Under the pieces are notes generated by a model, which was not told where the DNA came from, did no database searches, and was given only the letters and a program-made list of their open reading frames with translations. The position numbers and the translations under genes were made by a program. From NCBI RefSeq assembly GCF_900104795.1, contig NZ_FNTG01000001.1, positions 2,666,001-2,730,000 of the forward strand: a stretch of DNA of 64,000 nt. The letters run 5' to 3'. Shown piece by piece: positions 46,526-55,934 of this stretch. Source of the stretch: Burkholderia sp. WP9 (GTDB taxonomy: Bacteria > Pseudomonadota > Gammaproteobacteria > Burkholderiales > Burkholderiaceae). Position 1 is the first letter of the stretch. Every line of letters begins with the position of its first letter.

Positions 46526-47563
46526 TCAAGCTCGAGGAGTGACGGTGGCGGTGAGCTTTGCGAAGTTGAAGGGCAAGAGGTCGGTCACGTCGGCATCCTG
46601 TGCGCGCTGTGGCAATTGCGTGAGTACGTGCACGAGGTAGGCGTAGGGTTCAACCTTGCAAGCCCTGCAGGTCAGCATAAGGCTGTAGATCATGGCGCTC
46701 GCCTTCGCGCCGGCAACCGTGTCACTGAACATCCATGAAGCCCTGCCTGTACAGAATGGACGGATGTCTCGCTCGATGACGTTATTGTCGATGGGTGCCT
46801 GCCCGTCGCTCACGTAGCGACAGAGATACGTCCACTGGTTGCGCGTGTATGAGATCGCCTTGCCCAGCAGACTTTCTGGCAGGACCTGCGGCGCCTGTTC
46901 GTCCAGCCATTTTCTGAACGCTTCGAGTAGTGGCACGCTGTGCTGCTGGCGCAACCGGTATGTGCAGTCAACGCGTGTCTCGCCTTCGGGCAGATCGGCT
47001 TTGGCGAGTGCCTCGACCTGATACAGCGCCTTGAAGTATTCCAGCGCCTGCGCGGCACGGCCGCCCGGTTTCTTCATGCCCTTGAGCGCGTCGACGAAGG
47101 CTCGACGTGCGTGAGCCAGGCAGCCGAAGTGCGTGGGGCCTTCGAGCGTGCGCCAGGCGGCATATCCATCCGTCATCAGCAGGCCTTCATAGCCGACGAG
47201 AAACGCTTGAGGATATTCCTGCCCGCGCCCCGGCTGGTAGTCGAACAGCACGACCGGCTGCGCGCAATCTTCGGCACTGCGGTAGACCCACATATACGAT
47301 GTGCTGTGCGCAACACGGCCAGGCTCCTTGAGTACCTGCACCGTTGTCTCGTCACCATGAATCAACGACTGCGACAGCAGCGTCTTGCGCAAGGCCTCGT
47401 AGAGCCGGCTATAGTGCAGTTCAGCTGGCCGGATGATCCAGTTTGCCAGCGTGCCGCGTCCGACTTCGATGTCGGCGCGCCCTAATGCGTTTGCCATCCG
47501 GTATAGCGGTGTTCCATCGACGTACTTGCCGGCAGTGTTGATGTCCATGTAGAACTGACCCAC
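46526..47563 (-). pseudogene. tnpC: IS66-family tnpC transposase, 5' truncated
   Basis: About 340 residues of the roughly 500-aa DDE transposase remain: LYRMANALGRADIEVGRGTL, LIHGDETTVQVLKEPGR with a catalytic Asp, LLMTDGYAAWRTLEGPTHFG, and DNNVIERDIRPFCTGRASWM with the catalytic Glu. The N-terminus is cut at the IS21 end at about 47563. On this strand tnpC precedes tnpB and tnpA, the reverse of the normal order. Confidence 0.8.
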
Positions 47564-47640
47564 TGAGGGCCGTAATTTTCATCGAATTTTGACCCACGTG
47601 ATTGAATATCCTGCTCAATTTTTGAGCAGGGGATACAGAG

Positions 47641-48360
47641 GTGATCACGGTGGGCATATTGGCCAAGATCAGGCGGATGTATTTCCGCGAGAAGGTCCCG
47701 CTGCGCGAGATTGCGAGGCGAACGGGCCTGTCCCGAAACACGGTGCGCAGCTGGCTGCGGCAGACCGATGCTGTCGAGCCAAAGTATCCAAAGCGCGTCA
47801 GCCCGAGCGTCGTCGACGAATGGGCCGCACAACTGACGGGCTGGCTGCGGGCGGACAGTCATCGCCCGAAGCGCGACCGGCGCACCGCGCGGTTCATGTT
47901 CGAGGCGATCCGCGGCGAGGGTTACGCGGGCAGCTACGGCCGCGTCAGCGCGTTCGTAAGGCGCTGGCACGAGGAGCAGGCCGAAGCCCCGCGCAGGAAG
48001 GCCTACGTGCCACTCGCCTTCGAACCCGGCGAAGCCTTCCAGTTCGACTGGAGCTGCGAATATGCCTTCATTGGCGGGCTGCGGCGGCGCCTGGAGGTCG
48101 CCCACGTCAAACTCAATGCCAGCCGTGCGTTCTGGCTCGTCGCCTATCCAACCCAGAGTCACGAGATGCTGTTCGACGCGCACGCGCGTGCATTCGCCGC
48201 ATTCGGCGGTGTGCCCCGGCGCGGCATCTATGACAACATGAAGACTGCCGTGGACAAGGTCGGCCGCGGCAAGGAGCGTGCAGTCAACGCGCGCTTCGAA
48301 GCGATGTGCAGTCACTACCTGTTCGAGCCGGATTTCTGTAACCGGGCGGCAGGCTGGGAG
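47641..48360 (+). pseudogene. istA: IS21-family istA (element A), truncated by the RIT element
   Basis: The frame opens with the HTH (EKVPLREIARRTGLSRNTVR), then FQFDWSCEYAFIGG with the first catalytic Asp, RGIYDNMKTAVDKV with the second, and ends at CNRAAGWE with the catalytic Glu codon GAG at 48358-48360. The RIT terminal repeat begins at the next base. The IS21 left end with its family-like repeat lies at about 47562-47640. The 3' third of istA and istB are missing. Confidence 0.85.
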
Positions 48361-48448
48361 TATGGTGTGGTAAAAAAAATGTGCTGGTCGATAACCAACG
48401 AGGCCAAGGCAGCGTCTTTGCGGAAATCGAACAGCACATATTATTCGG

Positions 48449-49444
48449 CTACAGGGTGCGGAGGAAGGCCATCAGGTCGGGCTGATCACGCCATTGTTTT
48501 TGTACTTCGGCATTGCCTTCCACTTCGCATGTCGCCAGCGCCCGCGCCTTTGTTTCCAGGTTGATCTCGGCATAGATGTTGGTCGTCTCCAAAGACACGT
48601 GCCCAAGCCAGCCGCGTATCGTATTGATGTCGACACCGGCCTGCAGTAGTAGCGAAGCGGTTGTATGCCGGATCACATGTGGGTGCACATTCTTGCCGGC
48701 GAGTGACGGCGCGCTGGCTGCAGCACGAATAGCGCAGCGCTTCACCAGAGCATGAATGCCGGAGCGCGTCATCGTCTGGTGGAACCGGTTGAGGAACACA
48801 GGTTCGGCGGCGGCCCTGCCTTCAGTCTGTGAGCGCAACGCCTCGATTGTGGATTTCCAGAGCGGGCAGCGGCGATGTTTGTTCCCCTTGCCGACGATGC
48901 TGGCCGAACGCGTGTGCCAGTCAATGTCGCCAATCCTGAGCTGCGCGGCTTCGCTTGCACGCGCTCCTGAATTAAACATGAAGAGCAGTAACGCATGTTC
49001 GCGCTGCCCCTGTGCTGTATTCATGTCAGAGGCTGCGAGCAGGGCGTCCATTTCCTGCCTGCTAAGGTAGCTGATCTCCGGCCGACTGGTTCTCTTGACG
49101 GGAATCAGATGAATCTGTGCCCACCATTCGATGTATTCCGGTGCATGTTCGCCGATGAAACGAGCCAGCGCATGGATGCCGCCGAGCCGCTGATTTCGCG
49201 TGCTCACCATACAGTGGCGCTGTTCTTCCATGTGCGTCAGGAACAGGCGGACCATTTGCGCGGAGAGATCATCAACGCTCAGGCGGTCGATCCGTTTGTC
49301 GACCTTGGCGGCCAGATACGGAAGCAACAGCATGAGCATGTCGCGGTAACTTTTTTGCGTATTGATGGCAAGGTTACGTTCGCCCACCAGATACTCGATC
49401 AGGAACCGCCGGATCCACGGACCCAGCAGGGATGAGTTATTCAT
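48449..49444 (-). CDS. RIT tyrosine recombinase 3
   Basis: The protein has 331 aa, with its ATG (49444) overlapping the stop of recombinase 2 by eight bases. The N-terminal SAM-like domain includes FLIEYLVGERNLAINTQKSY. Catalytic parts are the Arg in FNSGARASEAAQLRIG, HxxR in HPHVIRHTTASLLLQAG, His in GWLGHVSLETTN, and Tyr in IYAEIN. All are present. It acts last in the translationally coupled trio. Confidence 0.88.
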   Translation of the reverse strand: MNNSSLLGPWIRRFLIEYLVGERNLAINTQKSYRDMLMLLLPYLAAKVDKRIDRLSVDDLSAQMVRLFLTHMEEQRHCMVSTRNQRLGGIHALARFIGEHAPEYIEWWAQIHLIPVKRTSRPEISYLSRQEMDALLAASDMNTAQGQREHALLLFMFNSGARASEAAQLRIGDIDWHTRSASIVGKGNKHRRCPLWKSTIEALRSQTEGRAAAEPVFLNRFHQTMTRSGIHALVKRCAIRAAASAPSLAGKNVHPHVIRHTTASLLLQAGVDINTIRGWLGHVSLETTNIYAEINLETKARALATCEVEGNAEVQKQWRDQPDLMAFLRTL

Positions 49445-50378
49445 GATGCACCTCAAGGAAGTAAGTTTCAAAGCGCGTGCCAGCTTCATTCAGCAACTCG
49501 GGCGTCAGAGTGAGGTAGCGCTGGGTGCTCGCGAGATCGATGTGGCCGAGATAGGTGGCCAGTTGCGGTAACAACAGTTGCAACTCCACGCCACCGCGAT
49601 ACCAGGCGATTAGCCGGTGCACTGCGCCTGAGTGCCGCAAATCATGCAGCCTCGGCTGGCAGGACGCACTGCCTTCGCGTTGGATGTGTGCCAGGACGCG
49701 CTGTCGCTGAAAGGCCTTGCACACAGCTTTCTGGGTCACAGGGCGACCATCGCGGAAACAGAAGAACGGCGCAGCCGGTGCCTGCCCAAATCTCTGGTTG
49801 CGTTGCCGGGCATAGGTTCGCATCGCACTATTCAGATCTGCGCCTAGCGGAACCAGCCTCGATTTATAGAATTTGCTCTCGTGCACGTGCAGGACGGCTT
49901 CGTCGAGATTGACGTCCTGCATGGTTAGCCGCAAGGCTTCGCCATGGCGCAGGCAAGCGCCATACAGAATCAGAATGAGTGCACGCAAAACATATGCATC
50001 CAGCAGACCGTATGGACTGCATGCCGCCGGAGCCACGTCGAGCAGGCGCTTTAATTCCTGCTGCGAATAGATATAGGGTATCAGCGGTGGCGGCAATTCC
50101 GGACTGTAGGGAGAAAGTGGAGAAGCCGAGACATGCCCACGCGAGAGGGCAAAACGAAACAGGCAGTCAAGTACCGACCTTCTCTTGCGCCAATGGTTAG
50201 TCAGCGGCCTGTTGCCAGTCAGGAAGTCATGTACCTGCCTGAGCGTGACCGACGTCACATCAATGTTGCCATCAACCCGGCGGCAGAATGAGGCAAGCGT
50301 GGCCGCTTCGGAATCAAAGCGCATGCCCAATGCCCGTTTGTGGCGCACGTATTGGGCGACAACTTCGGAGAGCGTCAT
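49437..50378 (-). CDS. RIT tyrosine recombinase 2
   Basis: The protein has 313 aa; its ATG overlaps the stop of recombinase 1 (ATGA, 50375-50378). The catalytic Arg is in YGACLRHGEALRLT, HxxR in LHDLRHSGAVHRLIAW, His in YLGHIDLASTQ, and Tyr in RYLTLTPELL. It is complete, with a start matching the family (MTLSEVVAQYVRHKRALG). Confidence 0.9.
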   Translation of the reverse strand: MTLSEVVAQYVRHKRALGMRFDSEAATLASFCRRVDGNIDVTSVTLRQVHDFLTGNRPLTNHWRKRRSVLDCLFRFALSRGHVSASPLSPYSPELPPPLIPYIYSQQELKRLLDVAPAACSPYGLLDAYVLRALILILYGACLRHGEALRLTMQDVNLDEAVLHVHESKFYKSRLVPLGADLNSAMRTYARQRNQRFGQAPAAPFFCFRDGRPVTQKAVCKAFQRQRVLAHIQREGSASCQPRLHDLRHSGAVHRLIAWYRGGVELQLLLPQLATYLGHIDLASTQRYLTLTPELLNEAGTRFETYFLEVHHE

Positions 50379-51616
50379 AGCAAACTCCCCAGATCGATTT
50401 CGGCCACACGCCTCAGTCCGCTCAGGTCAACCTTCGCATAGGTTCTCGTCGACGAAGCGCTGCGATGGCCGAGATGATCGCCGATCTCCTTCAGGGCAAA
50501 ACCAGCATCGAGTAAGTGCCGGGCATTGGCATGCCTCAGGCAATGTGCGCCACGCCGCGGGATGTCGATGCCAAGCACTGCGAGACGCGATCGGACAATG
50601 TCGCTTACGCGCGCAGGTGACAACGGTCGGATCGGCGCCTCAACCGACAGGAACAGCTCACGATGAGCGCTTCGTGGACGCGCCTCCTTCAGGTAACGCA
50701 GAATGGCATTCCCAACTGTTGCCACCAGCGGATATTGCTGTGTGCAACGCTGCTTGGGACGATGGACATGAAGGATCTCGCCGCACCAGTCTATGTCCTC
50801 CAGACGGAGCAGTACCACCTCGCCGCGCCTCAGTCCGTAGACAACCAGCAGCATGATCATCGCACGGTTGCGTAGATCGATCGCACTGTCGCCGACAAAA
50901 CTGGCGACGAATCTTTGCACGTCATCCCAATCTGGCCCGAGCGGCAAACCCTCTTCCCTATACACTACGGGTGCTTCAATGCCGCACGCAACGTTGGTAG
51001 CCCAGCCTTGTCCTTCTGCATACCGGAAGAAATTGCGCAGCGTGCTCGCAAGCGCGTGCAATGACACTCTGGACCAGCCATGGTTGCCCTGGTACGCGAG
51101 GTAGGTGTCGACGTCGTGGATAGTGAGAGCATCAATTGCCCTGTCAGGGCGGCAGACCATCGCCAGAAAATGACCGATCTCATCACGACAGTTTGAAATC
51201 GTAGCAGGAGAGAGTCCTCGCTGGTCGCGCATGAAATCGACGTAGTGTTCGACATAGCGAACAAATGGTTCTCTCGTGGGATGCCGTTCCTCCAGACGCC
51301 CCAGAAAACACAGCCAGGCCGTGGCGGTATGGATGAACAGAAGCCGCGAGCTGCGGGACTCGTTCGTGCGCTCACTTCGAACGAGACGAATCCGGTGGTC
51401 AACCGCAAACGCGATTTCCTCGTGCGTTATTAACCGCGGGCGGGACAGATCCATGCTCTGCGAAAAAACCAGCAGGACCCACGCGATCTTGCGGATCGAC
51501 TTAGGCGGATAACCCAGTTCCTGACAATGTACGAGGAAGCGTTTCCTGGATTCCACGCAGGGCGCGAGCGTGTGGGCAGCAAGAACATGCGGACGCGTAA
51601 AGAGAGTCTCAAACAT
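50375..51616 (-). CDS. RIT tyrosine recombinase 1
   Basis: This is the largest of the trio at 413 aa. The catalytic Arg is in VYGLRRGEVVLLRLED, HxxR in AHCLRHANARHLLDAG, His in GDHLGHRSASSTR, and Tyr in TYAKVDL. The N-terminal core-binding region includes YVDFMRDQRGLSPATISNCR. It is first in the operon; the promoter should lie in the 130 bases before the right terminal repeat. Confidence 0.9.
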   Translation of the reverse strand: MFETLFTRPHVLAAHTLAPCVESRKRFLVHCQELGYPPKSIRKIAWVLLVFSQSMDLSRPRLITHEEIAFAVDHRIRLVRSERTNESRSSRLLFIHTATAWLCFLGRLEERHPTREPFVRYVEHYVDFMRDQRGLSPATISNCRDEIGHFLAMVCRPDRAIDALTIHDVDTYLAYQGNHGWSRVSLHALASTLRNFFRYAEGQGWATNVACGIEAPVVYREEGLPLGPDWDDVQRFVASFVGDSAIDLRNRAMIMLLVVYGLRRGEVVLLRLEDIDWCGEILHVHRPKQRCTQQYPLVATVGNAILRYLKEARPRSAHRELFLSVEAPIRPLSPARVSDIVRSRLAVLGIDIPRRGAHCLRHANARHLLDAGFALKEIGDHLGHRSASSTRTYAKVDLSGLRRVAEIDLGSLL

Positions 51617-51745
51617 GATATTCCCCCAATGTTGATCAGTGGAATATCAGTATCAGCCTGAAATTATGTCGCCATGGGCGCGTGAATCTGACAGGCAATA
51701 CAGGGTCATTAAGAGGCACCGCGACATTTTTTTTACCACACCATA

Positions 51746-52474
51746 CTCGTGGCCCAGGCCGCGGTTATTGCGCGTGCCCTCCATGCCGTAATGGTCGAGT
51801 AACGCCGCATAACGTGTCGTGAAGTCCTCCTGCTCCTGCAAGTTCTTGAAGGCGGCCGACAGGCTGTCAGAGCGATGTTCGTGCGGGCTGCCGCCCGCCT
51901 GCCATAGCGCGTTCTGCAATCCCGCAGCGAGGGCCTCGAAACTCTCGCCGCCCTCAACAACGTTCGCATACTCCCAGCGCGAGAACGCCAGTACGAAGTG
52001 ATACAGCCGGTGGCCGAACGGGGCGCCGCCGATCGTCACGCACAGCTTGCTCATATCGGTGAAGTCCGACAGTCCGCGCACGCCGGGCTGATGCTCCTGG
52101 GGGAAGAACACCTCCAGGCTAGGCCCTTCGAGTGCCCGCCACTGGCGAATACGTCGCTCCAGCGTGCGACGCATGCTATCGGGATATCGATCCGGGTGAT
52201 CATCCTGCAGCTTGCGCAAGATCGTGATGCCCATCAGGTTGGGCGCGTTGCGCAGCAACGGTACGACTTCGCTGTCCCATACGTCGACGAAGGGATCAGG
52301 GCGGGTCCGCCATGATTGGCGTGGCTTCTGGGAGGGCAACGTGGCATCGCGCTCGATGCGGCGTGCCGTACGCACGCTGATGCCGGTCTTGGCGGCCGCG
52401 ACTTCCTGCGGATGGTGTTTGCGCTTGTTCATGTAGAGACGAACCTGTTGGTCGGTAATGCGGGTTCCAGACAT
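51746..52474 (-). pseudogene. istA: IS21-family istA (element B), truncated by the RIT element
   Basis: This is a different istA lineage from element A, on the opposite strand. It has the HTH (HPQEVAAAKTGISVRTARRI), the first Asp region GLSDFTDMSKLCVTIGG, the second in HRSDSLSAAFKNLQ, and ends NRGLGHE with the Glu codon GAG at 51746-51748. The RIT repeat follows directly. The 3' part and istB are absent. Confidence 0.85.
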
Positions 52475-52574
52475 GAGCTGACCGCTTTTTATTTAAGCTT
52501 CGATCAGCCCATCCTAAAGCCCCGTCGACCTGGCGCCGCCGGTGGTTCGTCGTCTCCGGCGGCTACGCCGCCTC

Positions 52575-52624
52575 CAACTCCTCACCACCGGCCAAAACAA
52601 TCGTCAACGACCGGCCAAGACAAT
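52575..52624. repeat. Terminal repeats of IS21 element B
   Basis: Two tandem units (ACCGGCCAAAACAATCGTCA and ACCGGCCAAGACAATTGTCG) lie upstream of istA B, as expected for the multiple transposase-binding repeats at IS21 ends. The IS110 gene is cut at their outer edge. Confidence 0.6.
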
Positions 52625-53604
52625 TGTCGCCGCCCAGTCAGGATCAGCTCGGTCGAGCGGTGTTTCGCAAGAAGGCAAGCCGCAAGCAGCTCGTCGAGTT
52701 TTTTGCCACCTTCCATGCGTGCACCGTCGTCATGGAAGCCTGTGCTGGTGCGCATTTCCTGGCACGCAAACTGACCAGTTTTGGGCACCAGGTCAAACTC
52801 GTCTCTCCGCAATTCGTGCGGCCGTTCGTCAAGAGCAACAAGAACGACTTCGTGGACGCCGAGGCGATCTGCGAGGCGGCATCGCGCCCGTCCATGCGGT
52901 TCGTTACGCCAAAGACCGAATCACAGCAAACGCTAGCGGCATTACATCGGGTACGCGAATCACTGATCCGCGACCGCACGAAGACGACCAACCAGATACA
53001 CGGTTTCCTACTTGAATTCGGCATCAGCCTACCGGTTGGCCACGCCGTTATCGCCCGTCTACCCTCAGTGCTTGCCGAGCATTCGTTGCCTGCACGCCTG
53101 ATCTCGATCCTTGAGAGACTACATGCGCACTTCAAGTACCTCAGCGAACAGATCGGTGAGATCGACAGGGAATTGGTCCGGCAGCTCGCTGACGACGACC
53201 TCGGTCAGCGCCTGCTGTCTATTCCCGGTGTCGGTCCTGTCACGGCCAGCATGCTCGCGGCCGAGATGGGCGACGGCAAGCAGTACGCCTGCAGCCGGGA
53301 CTTTGCTGCCTCCATCGGACTGGTGCCTCGCCAGTACAGCACAGGGGGCCGGGCTAACCTGCTAGGCATCAGCAAGCGAGGTGACAAGAACATTCGGCGT
53401 CTACTGGTGCAGTGCGCCAGAGCCTACATGATACGGCTTGAGCGGCAATCCGGCCGCCTGGCCGAATGGGCTCGCGCCATGCTTGCACGCCGACATTCCA
53501 ACGTGGTGGCCTGTGCGTTGGCCAACAAGCTGGCACGAACGGCCTGGGCTCTCGCTACGCGCCACACCACGTTCAATGCGGGAGCGAATTCGATGGCAAG
53601 CTGA
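52624..53604 (+). pseudogene. IS110-family transposase, 5' truncated
   Basis: About 326 residues remain of a DEDD transposase: HACTVVMEACAGAHFLARKL, KNDFVDAEAICEAASRP, and the C-terminal Transposase_20 domain (RLLSIPGVGPVTASMLAAEM, RDFAASIGLVPRQYSTGG, with the Ser-bearing segment NLLGISKRGDKNIRRLLVQC). The N-terminal DVGKxxF segment that carries the first catalytic Asp is missing; the frame begins in the IS21 B terminal repeats. It is predicted inactive. Confidence 0.85.
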
Positions 53605-53852
53605 GCATCGGACTCCGCATATATTTTACCGAAGTGCACCCACCTGGTTTTGCGATCGCTGAAATTTGATGACGTGAATGGCACACCGGCCTGGCGGACA
53701 ACCTGAACACTAAATTGGCTTCCGAAGCCGAAGATTTTTTCAGGATCACCAGGCGCGATTCTCATCGTGGCGCGGAGAGCTATCTCCACAACGACGCCGG
53801 ATAGATTTACGCAAGCCAATCCACTACATCAAAAACCAGCCTTGCAAAAATG

Positions 53853-55222
53853 GGAGTGACCATAGATTTAGTGTGCCGAGGTCATGAGACGATAGCGGAA
53901 ACAACGTTCTATGACCGAAGCAACCGTGAACAAGAAGAGCAAGAACCCGAAGGCGCCGAAGCTGTTCCCCGACGAGCTGATTGATCAATTGCTGGCGCAG
54001 ATTCAGAACAAGGACGCCGAGTCGGTTCTCGGCGAATCGGGCCTGGCCGGGCAGTTGAAGAAGCAACTGGCTGAGCGCATGCTGGCGGCGGAGCTCACGC
54101 ATCACCTGGAGAACGAGCCCGGGCAAGGCAAGGCCGGCAACCACCGCAACGGCACGAGCCGCAAGACGGTCATCACGCCCAACGGCGAACTGAATCTGGA
54201 CATTCCGCGTGACCGGCAGGCGACGTTCGAGCCGCAACTGGTGGGCAAATATCAGCGCCGGCTGCCGGGCTTCGACGATCACGTCATCAGCATGTACGCG
54301 CGCGGCATGAGCGTGCGCGAGATACAGGGCCATTTGCTGGAGCTGTACGGCCTGCAAGTGTCGCCCGACCTGATCTCCACCGTCACCGATGAAGTGCTGG
54401 CCGAAGTCGAGCAATGGCAGCAACGACCGCTTGAGGCGATGTATCCGATCGTGTATTTCGACGCTCTGCGGCTGAAGATTCGCGACGAAGGCACGGTCAA
54501 AAACAAGGCGGTGTACCTGGCGCTGGGCATTCGCGCCGACGGCCGCAAGGAAGTGCTGGGTTTGTGGATCGAGCAAACCGAGGGAGCCAAGTTCTGGCTG
54601 AAGGTCTTCAACGAACTGAAGAATCGTGGCCTGCACGACATTCTGATCGCGGTGGTTGACGGTCTGCGCGGCTTCCCGGAGGCGATCGAGGCGGTCTATC
54701 CGGCCGCCCGGATTCAGACCTGCATCGTGCATCTGATCCGCAACTCGCTGAATCTGGCGAGCTGGAAGGACCGTAAGCCGCTGGCTGCCGCGCTCAAGCC
54801 GGTCTATCAGGCCGCTACCGCCGAAGCCGCCGAGGCGGCGCTGCAAGCCTTCTCTCAAAGCGAATGGGGCAGGAAATTCCCCACGGTCGCGGCCATGTGG
54901 CAACGCCAATGGGAACAGGTGATTCCCTTCTTCGCCTATCCCCCCGAGGTGCGTCGAATCGTTTATACGACCAACGCGATTGAGAGCATGCACATGCAGT
55001 TGCGCAAGATCGTCAAGAACCGCGGTCATTTCCCCAGCGACGAAGCCGCCAGCAAACTGCTGTATCTGGCCTTGCGCAACATCGAAAAGGATTGGAAGAT
55101 GCCGCCTATCACCTGGCGGCAAGCGGTCAATCAGTTCGCCATTCTGTTCGGCGAGCGATTCACCTCCGCCATGAGCTGAGATTTTTTAATCGACCTCAGC
55201 ACACAAAATTCCTGACACCTCC
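53853..55222 (+). mobile_element. IS256-family insertion sequence
   Basis: One complete transposase lies between imperfect inverted ends that share GTGTGC-YGAGGTC (left about 53853-53885, right about 55193-55222, complement TGTCAGGAATTTTGTGTGC). The exact outer bases and target duplication could not be fixed. It interrupts an IS3 orfB whose tail follows directly. Confidence 0.75.
53911..55179 (+). CDS. IS256-family transposase
   Basis: The 422-aa mutator-type DDE transposase is complete. Features are NHRNGTSRKTVITPNGELNL, SMYARGMSVREIQGHLLELY, the first Asp in YPIVYFDALRLKIRDEG, the second in ILIAVVDGLRGFPEAI, CIVHLIRNSLNLASWKDRK, and TTNAIESMHMQLRKIVKNRG with the catalytic Glu. No defect is visible. 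Confidence 0.95.
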   Translation: MTEATVNKKSKNPKAPKLFPDELIDQLLAQIQNKDAESVLGESGLAGQLKKQLAERMLAAELTHHLENEPGQGKAGNHRNGTSRKTVITPNGELNLDIPRDRQATFEPQLVGKYQRRLPGFDDHVISMYARGMSVREIQGHLLELYGLQVSPDLISTVTDEVLAEVEQWQQRPLEAMYPIVYFDALRLKIRDEGTVKNKAVYLALGIRADGRKEVLGLWIEQTEGAKFWLKVFNELKNRGLHDILIAVVDGLRGFPEAIEAVYPAARIQTCIVHLIRNSLNLASWKDRKPLAAALKPVYQAATAEAAEAALQAFSQSEWGRKFPTVAAMWQRQWEQVIPFFAYPPEVRRIVYTTNAIESMHMQLRKIVKNRGHFPSDEAASKLLYLALRNIEKDWKMPPITWRQAVNQFAILFGERFTSAMS

Positions 55223-55223
55223 G

Positions 55224-55552
55224 CATTCGGGCGGCTCAAGCAGAGCGACAAGCCAATCTTGCATTCCGACCAGGGCTGGCAATATCAGATGGCGGTGTAC
55301 CGGCGCCTTCTTGAGAACCGTTCGATCACACAAAGCATGTCGCGCAAGGGCAACTGCTATGACAATGCCGCCATGGAGAGCTTCTTCGGCACCCTCAAAG
55401 CGGAGTTCTTTTACCTCAACAAATTTGATAATCTTGACGAGCTGGAGGTCGGCATAAAGGACTATATCCGGTACTACAACAATGACCGTATCAAGCTAAA
55501 ACTGCAGGGCATGAGTCCCGTAAAATATCGGACTCAATTCGGTCAGGCGTAG
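55224..55552 (+). pseudogene. IS3-family orfB, 3' fragment
   Basis: The plus strand reads GRLKQSDKPILHSDQGWQYQ, SMSRKGNCYDNAAMESFFGT, and YYNNDRIKLKLQGMSPVKYR to a stop. This is the C-terminal third of an IS150-type OrfB including the last DDE residues. The IS3 right end appears at about 55560-55585 (CCAACTTCTGGGGGTCAGTC). The 5' part was removed or displaced at the IS256 insertion. Confidence 0.85.
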
Positions 55553-55628
55553 CCATCTAACCGTCCAACTTCTGGGGGTCAGTCCACTATCCTGGTGGAC
55601 ACTATCCTCACGTGCTATACCGCTTCGT

Positions 55629-55900
55629 TCAAGATGGGTTCGCCGTGCGCTTACCGAGCATCAGTCCCTCGCGCGTCTTGATCCGCAAACCACGGACGTC
55701 CTGTAGGTACCTAACATATTCGCGCAGGACCTCTGAGTCCAAACACTGCGGTTCTGCGTGATGCCTGATCGACGATCCAGAAACAACCTGGAGCAGGTGG
55801 CGTATCGCAGTTTGCGAGCTGAGGCGTTGGCGCCGATTTATGCAACGATCGAGAAAGCGTTCGACCAAATCTGAATTGATTGAGCGTGGATCCTTGACCT
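55629..55900 (-). pseudogene. Tyrosine recombinase remnant, distal part (split by IS3)
   Basis: The frame reads KDPRSINSDLVERFLDRCIN, then TAIRHLLQVVSGSSIR and LREYVRYLQDVRGLRIKTRE, a core-binding domain of a site-specific integrase. It continues the protein that starts at 57365 on the other side of the IS3. It is cut off near 55635 by the IS3 end at 55560-55600, so the catalytic domain is lost. Confidence 0.6.
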
Positions 55901-55934
55901 TGCCCCCGTTTGACGAATCCCATAGCTGGGTGAA

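Larger units (their letters stand above)
48361..51745 (-). mobile_element. RIT (recombinase-in-trio) element, complete
   Basis: About 3.39 kb flanked by perfect inverted repeats. The left end begins TATGGTGTGGTAAAAAAAAT (48361 onward) and the right end is its exact complement (ending at 51745); the match runs at least 22 bases. Inside are three consecutive minus-strand tyrosine recombinases with overlapping ends and no other gene. RIT elements are a described class defined by exactly this trio. Both outer flanks are istA genes cut at the catalytic Glu codon. Confidence 0.88.

Noticed and set aside
53824..55122. 432-codon minus-strand open frame
   Set aside because: Antisense to the complete IS256 transposase; a shadow of its codon bias.
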